This document shows positions 6,553 to 7,856 of a DNA stretch of 7,856 nt, one piece after another. The translations under genes were made by a program, and so were the position numbers. Position 1 is the first letter of the stretch, and every line of letters begins with the position of its first letter. Origin of the DNA: an uncultured Magnetococcales bacterium (lineage in GTDB: Bacteria; Pseudomonadota; Magnetococcia; Magnetococcales; Magnetaquicoccaceae); NCBI GenBank assembly GCA_903913345.1, contig CAIWLA010000640.1, positions 1-7,856 on the forward strand, written 5' to 3'. Under the pieces are notes generated by a model that saw only the letters and a program-made list of their open reading frames with translations, made no database searches and was not told the origin of the DNA.

Positions 6553-7856
6553 GAGGCTTCCTCTTGCCCTTCCAGTCGCACTCCAATGGTCATCTCTGCC
6601 TCGGGGTGCGCATCCAACTGTCGATGGATCTCCTCCAAGACCTTCCTGGCTTCCAAAGAACCCAGGCCACGCCGGGAGAGGATCGAGAAAATTTTGCGGC
6701 CACGAGGAGGTGGCGTGGTAACGGCGGGTGGGGTGACGGGTGGAGTGGTTGACGCGGGGGCCAGCAGGCGGATGGCCTCGCCGGTGGCGGTCTTCAACAC
6801 CGGCCCCAGCGGGATGACCAGTTCATCCCGGGTCAGGGCATCCAGCACTTTTTCCCGGTTGGCCATGGCTCTCTCCTGCCGATGATCGTCCAGACTCCAG
6901 GCAGCGGTCAGCAAATCCCATGTGGTGATGTTTTTCAATACCTCCCAGACCAGGGATGCCTGTTTCAGGCTGGTGCCCAGGGCACTGTCGGTGGCTGGAT
7001 GGGTCCAGGTTGCCAAGGTCATGATGACCCCATGGGGATCGGTCTGTTTCAGTCGTTCCAGCAGGAGAAGGACCCCGGCCGCACTCTGTTGCCGCGGTGT
7101 CTCTGATGGCAGGCCCAGAGCCAAGCCCCGCTCCCGGAGTGCCTTGGCCAACTGGTGGCAACTCTCCAGATGGTTGGGAATCAGCGTCTGGATCTCCTGG
7201 ACCAGTTTGACCAGATTGGGGGCATTGCACAACGGGGAGGCGGTCATGCCAAAGATGGCCCCGGCCCGTTTGACAGCAGCCTCCCAACGGGTGGGATCAG
7301 GCAGGGGCTGTTGCTGCAAAATCGCCCCGTCGGGTATATTTTCCAGCGGCGGCTCGATGGGACCACCCTGTTGCAGGAAGATCCGATTGGTCCGCTCGGC
7401 AAAAAACTGGATCAGCAGATTCTGGACCAGGATCGGCAACCCCATGGCCTGAGGTTCGTCCGTCCAGGCCCGCAGCTTGCCCACGGTGAGCGGGCCGCCA
7501 TCGCTGGCCGCCTGACGTTCAAAATGGGATGGCCAGTGATTGTCCAGCACAAAGTGGGTCTCGTGCATCTGGCCCAGGCGCAGGGGATTGGCAATCTGCA
7601 CCATCGTGGCGCGCCGAGGTTTTTCCACCGGACTGCGCCCATCGCTGGTCTGCATCGCCCTCTTGAGTTCCTCCAGCACCAGGCGCAGGCCAGCCGGTTT
7701 GATCTCGGTGTCAAACCGGGGGTGGGCCGGGTATTGGTGGCTCAGGGCCTGATCGACAAGGTGCAAAAACCCCTCCCCCAGGTTGGCCCCTACTGGCGGT
7801 CTGGGCTGAAAGGTGGGGTCCAGGGAGTAAAAATGGTCGGCCAGGTTGTGCGCCCC
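6549..7856 (-). CDS. pglY: PglY C-terminal part (BREX-2 ATPase), partial
   Basis: This is the 3' end of pglY, the large P-loop ATPase of BREX type 2 systems. The frame is open to the window edge, giving 435 residues plus stop. The N-terminal part with the Walker motifs lies outside, so the gene has no start here; a TTG at 7766 is an internal leucine codon. Recognition rests on family-like stretches: FYSLDPTFQPRPP near residue 9, a QYPAHPRFD-type segment near 41, HFERQAASDGGPLTV near 111, and AMGLPILVQNLLIQFFAERTNR near 137. A Pro/Thr-rich linker at about residues 366-385 (APASTTPPVTPPAVTTPPP) leads into a small terminal domain, about 388-435, with a predicted helix and a strand ending VRLEG. 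In the Pgl/BREX-2 pathway PglY is needed for phage resistance, but its exact activity is not settled. It overlaps pglZ by 4 bases. Family assignment is from memory of PglY proteins and was not searched. Confidence 0.85.
   Translation of the reverse strand, partial: GAHNLADHFYSLDPTFQPRPPVGANLGEGFLHLVDQALSHQYPAHPRFDTEIKPAGLRLVLEELKRAMQTSDGRSPVEKPRRATMVQIANPLRLGQMHETHFVLDNHWPSHFERQAASDGGPLTVGKLRAWTDEPQAMGLPILVQNLLIQFFAERTNRIFLQQGGPIEPPLENIPDGAILQQQPLPDPTRWEAAVKRAGAIFGMTASPLCNAPNLVKLVQEIQTLIPNHLESCHQLAKALRERGLALGLPSETPRQQSAAGVLLLLERLKQTDPHGVIMTLATWTHPATDSALGTSLKQASLVWEVLKNITTWDLLTAAWSLDDHRQERAMANREKVLDALTRDELVIPLGPVLKTATGEAIRLLAPASTTPPVTPPAVTTPPPRGRKIFSILSRRGLGSLEARKVLEEIHRQLDAHPEAEMTIGVRLEGQEEAS
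6558..6565 (-). promoter_or_regulatory. Ribosome-binding site of pglZ
   Basis: On the minus strand the last codons of pglY contain AGAGGAA, with GAGGAA at 6558-6563 lying 5 bases before the GTG at 6550-6552. This is a strong purine-rich Shine-Dalgarno match at normal spacing. It decides the GTG as the pglZ start and places the ribosome-binding site inside pglY. Confidence 0.75.

Noticed and set aside
5194..6885. 563-residue open frame on the plus strand opposite pglZ/pglY
   Set aside because: Over pglZ it is codon-aligned antisense: its stops would need TTA, CTA or TCA codons in the sense gene, which are rare in this GC-rich DNA. The translation has no recognisable domain and the sense strand carries clear PglZ and PglY.
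7764..7766. TTG as a start codon giving a 405-residue protein
   Set aside because: The frame stays open for 30 more codons to the window edge with PglY-like sequence (FYSLDPTFQPRPP), so the gene continues outside and the TTG is internal.
1..7856. CRISPR arrays, tRNA or rRNA genes, insertion sequences
   Set aside because: No spaced repeats, no RNA-gene-like sequence and no transposase-like frame were seen on either strand.

Overview
The window carries the 3' part of a BREX type 2 (Pgl-like) phage-defence operon on the minus strand, followed by about 400 bases of non-operon flank at the low-coordinate end. Read in the direction of transcription (high to low coordinates), it holds the C-terminal part of pglY (cut by the window edge), a complete pglZ, a complete brxD and a complete brxHI. 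The type 2 call rests on gene order. brxD and brxHI also close BREX type 6 operons, but there pglZ follows the pglX methyltransferase. Here pglZ directly follows a PglY-type protein, as in the Streptomyces-type pglWXYZ arrangement. The expected first genes, pglW (kinase) and pglX (adenine methyltransferase), would lie beyond position 7856 and are not visible.

The four genes are packed without gaps: pglY/pglZ and brxD/brxHI overlap by 4 bases (GTGA), and pglZ/brxD abut exactly (TGAATG). No internal promoter or terminator is evident, so the genes are probably co-transcribed from a promoter outside the window and translationally coupled. All catalytic motifs that can be checked (PglZ phosphatase-superfamily residues, BrxD Walker A and B, BrxHI SF2 helicase motifs) are intact, so this part of the system looks functional.

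Positions 1-415 contain no intact gene. On the minus strand there is a short fragment resembling the C-terminal winged-helix domain found at the end of Fic-type and AlbA_2/AAA_4 ATP-binding proteins. It appears broken by a frameshift and is probably a decayed gene at the edge of the defence island. The rest of the flank is richer in A/T than the operon and has no assignable feature.

The DNA of the operon is GC-rich with few TTA, CTA or TCA codons, which is why very long antisense reading frames are open opposite every gene. A GC-rich bacterium, possibly a proteobacterium, is plausible, but the window holds no taxonomic marker and this is a weak inference. BREX type 2 is a described system, so I do not claim a new one here. 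The less ordinary points are the decayed flank gene and the linker-plus-small-domain ends of PglY and PglZ.
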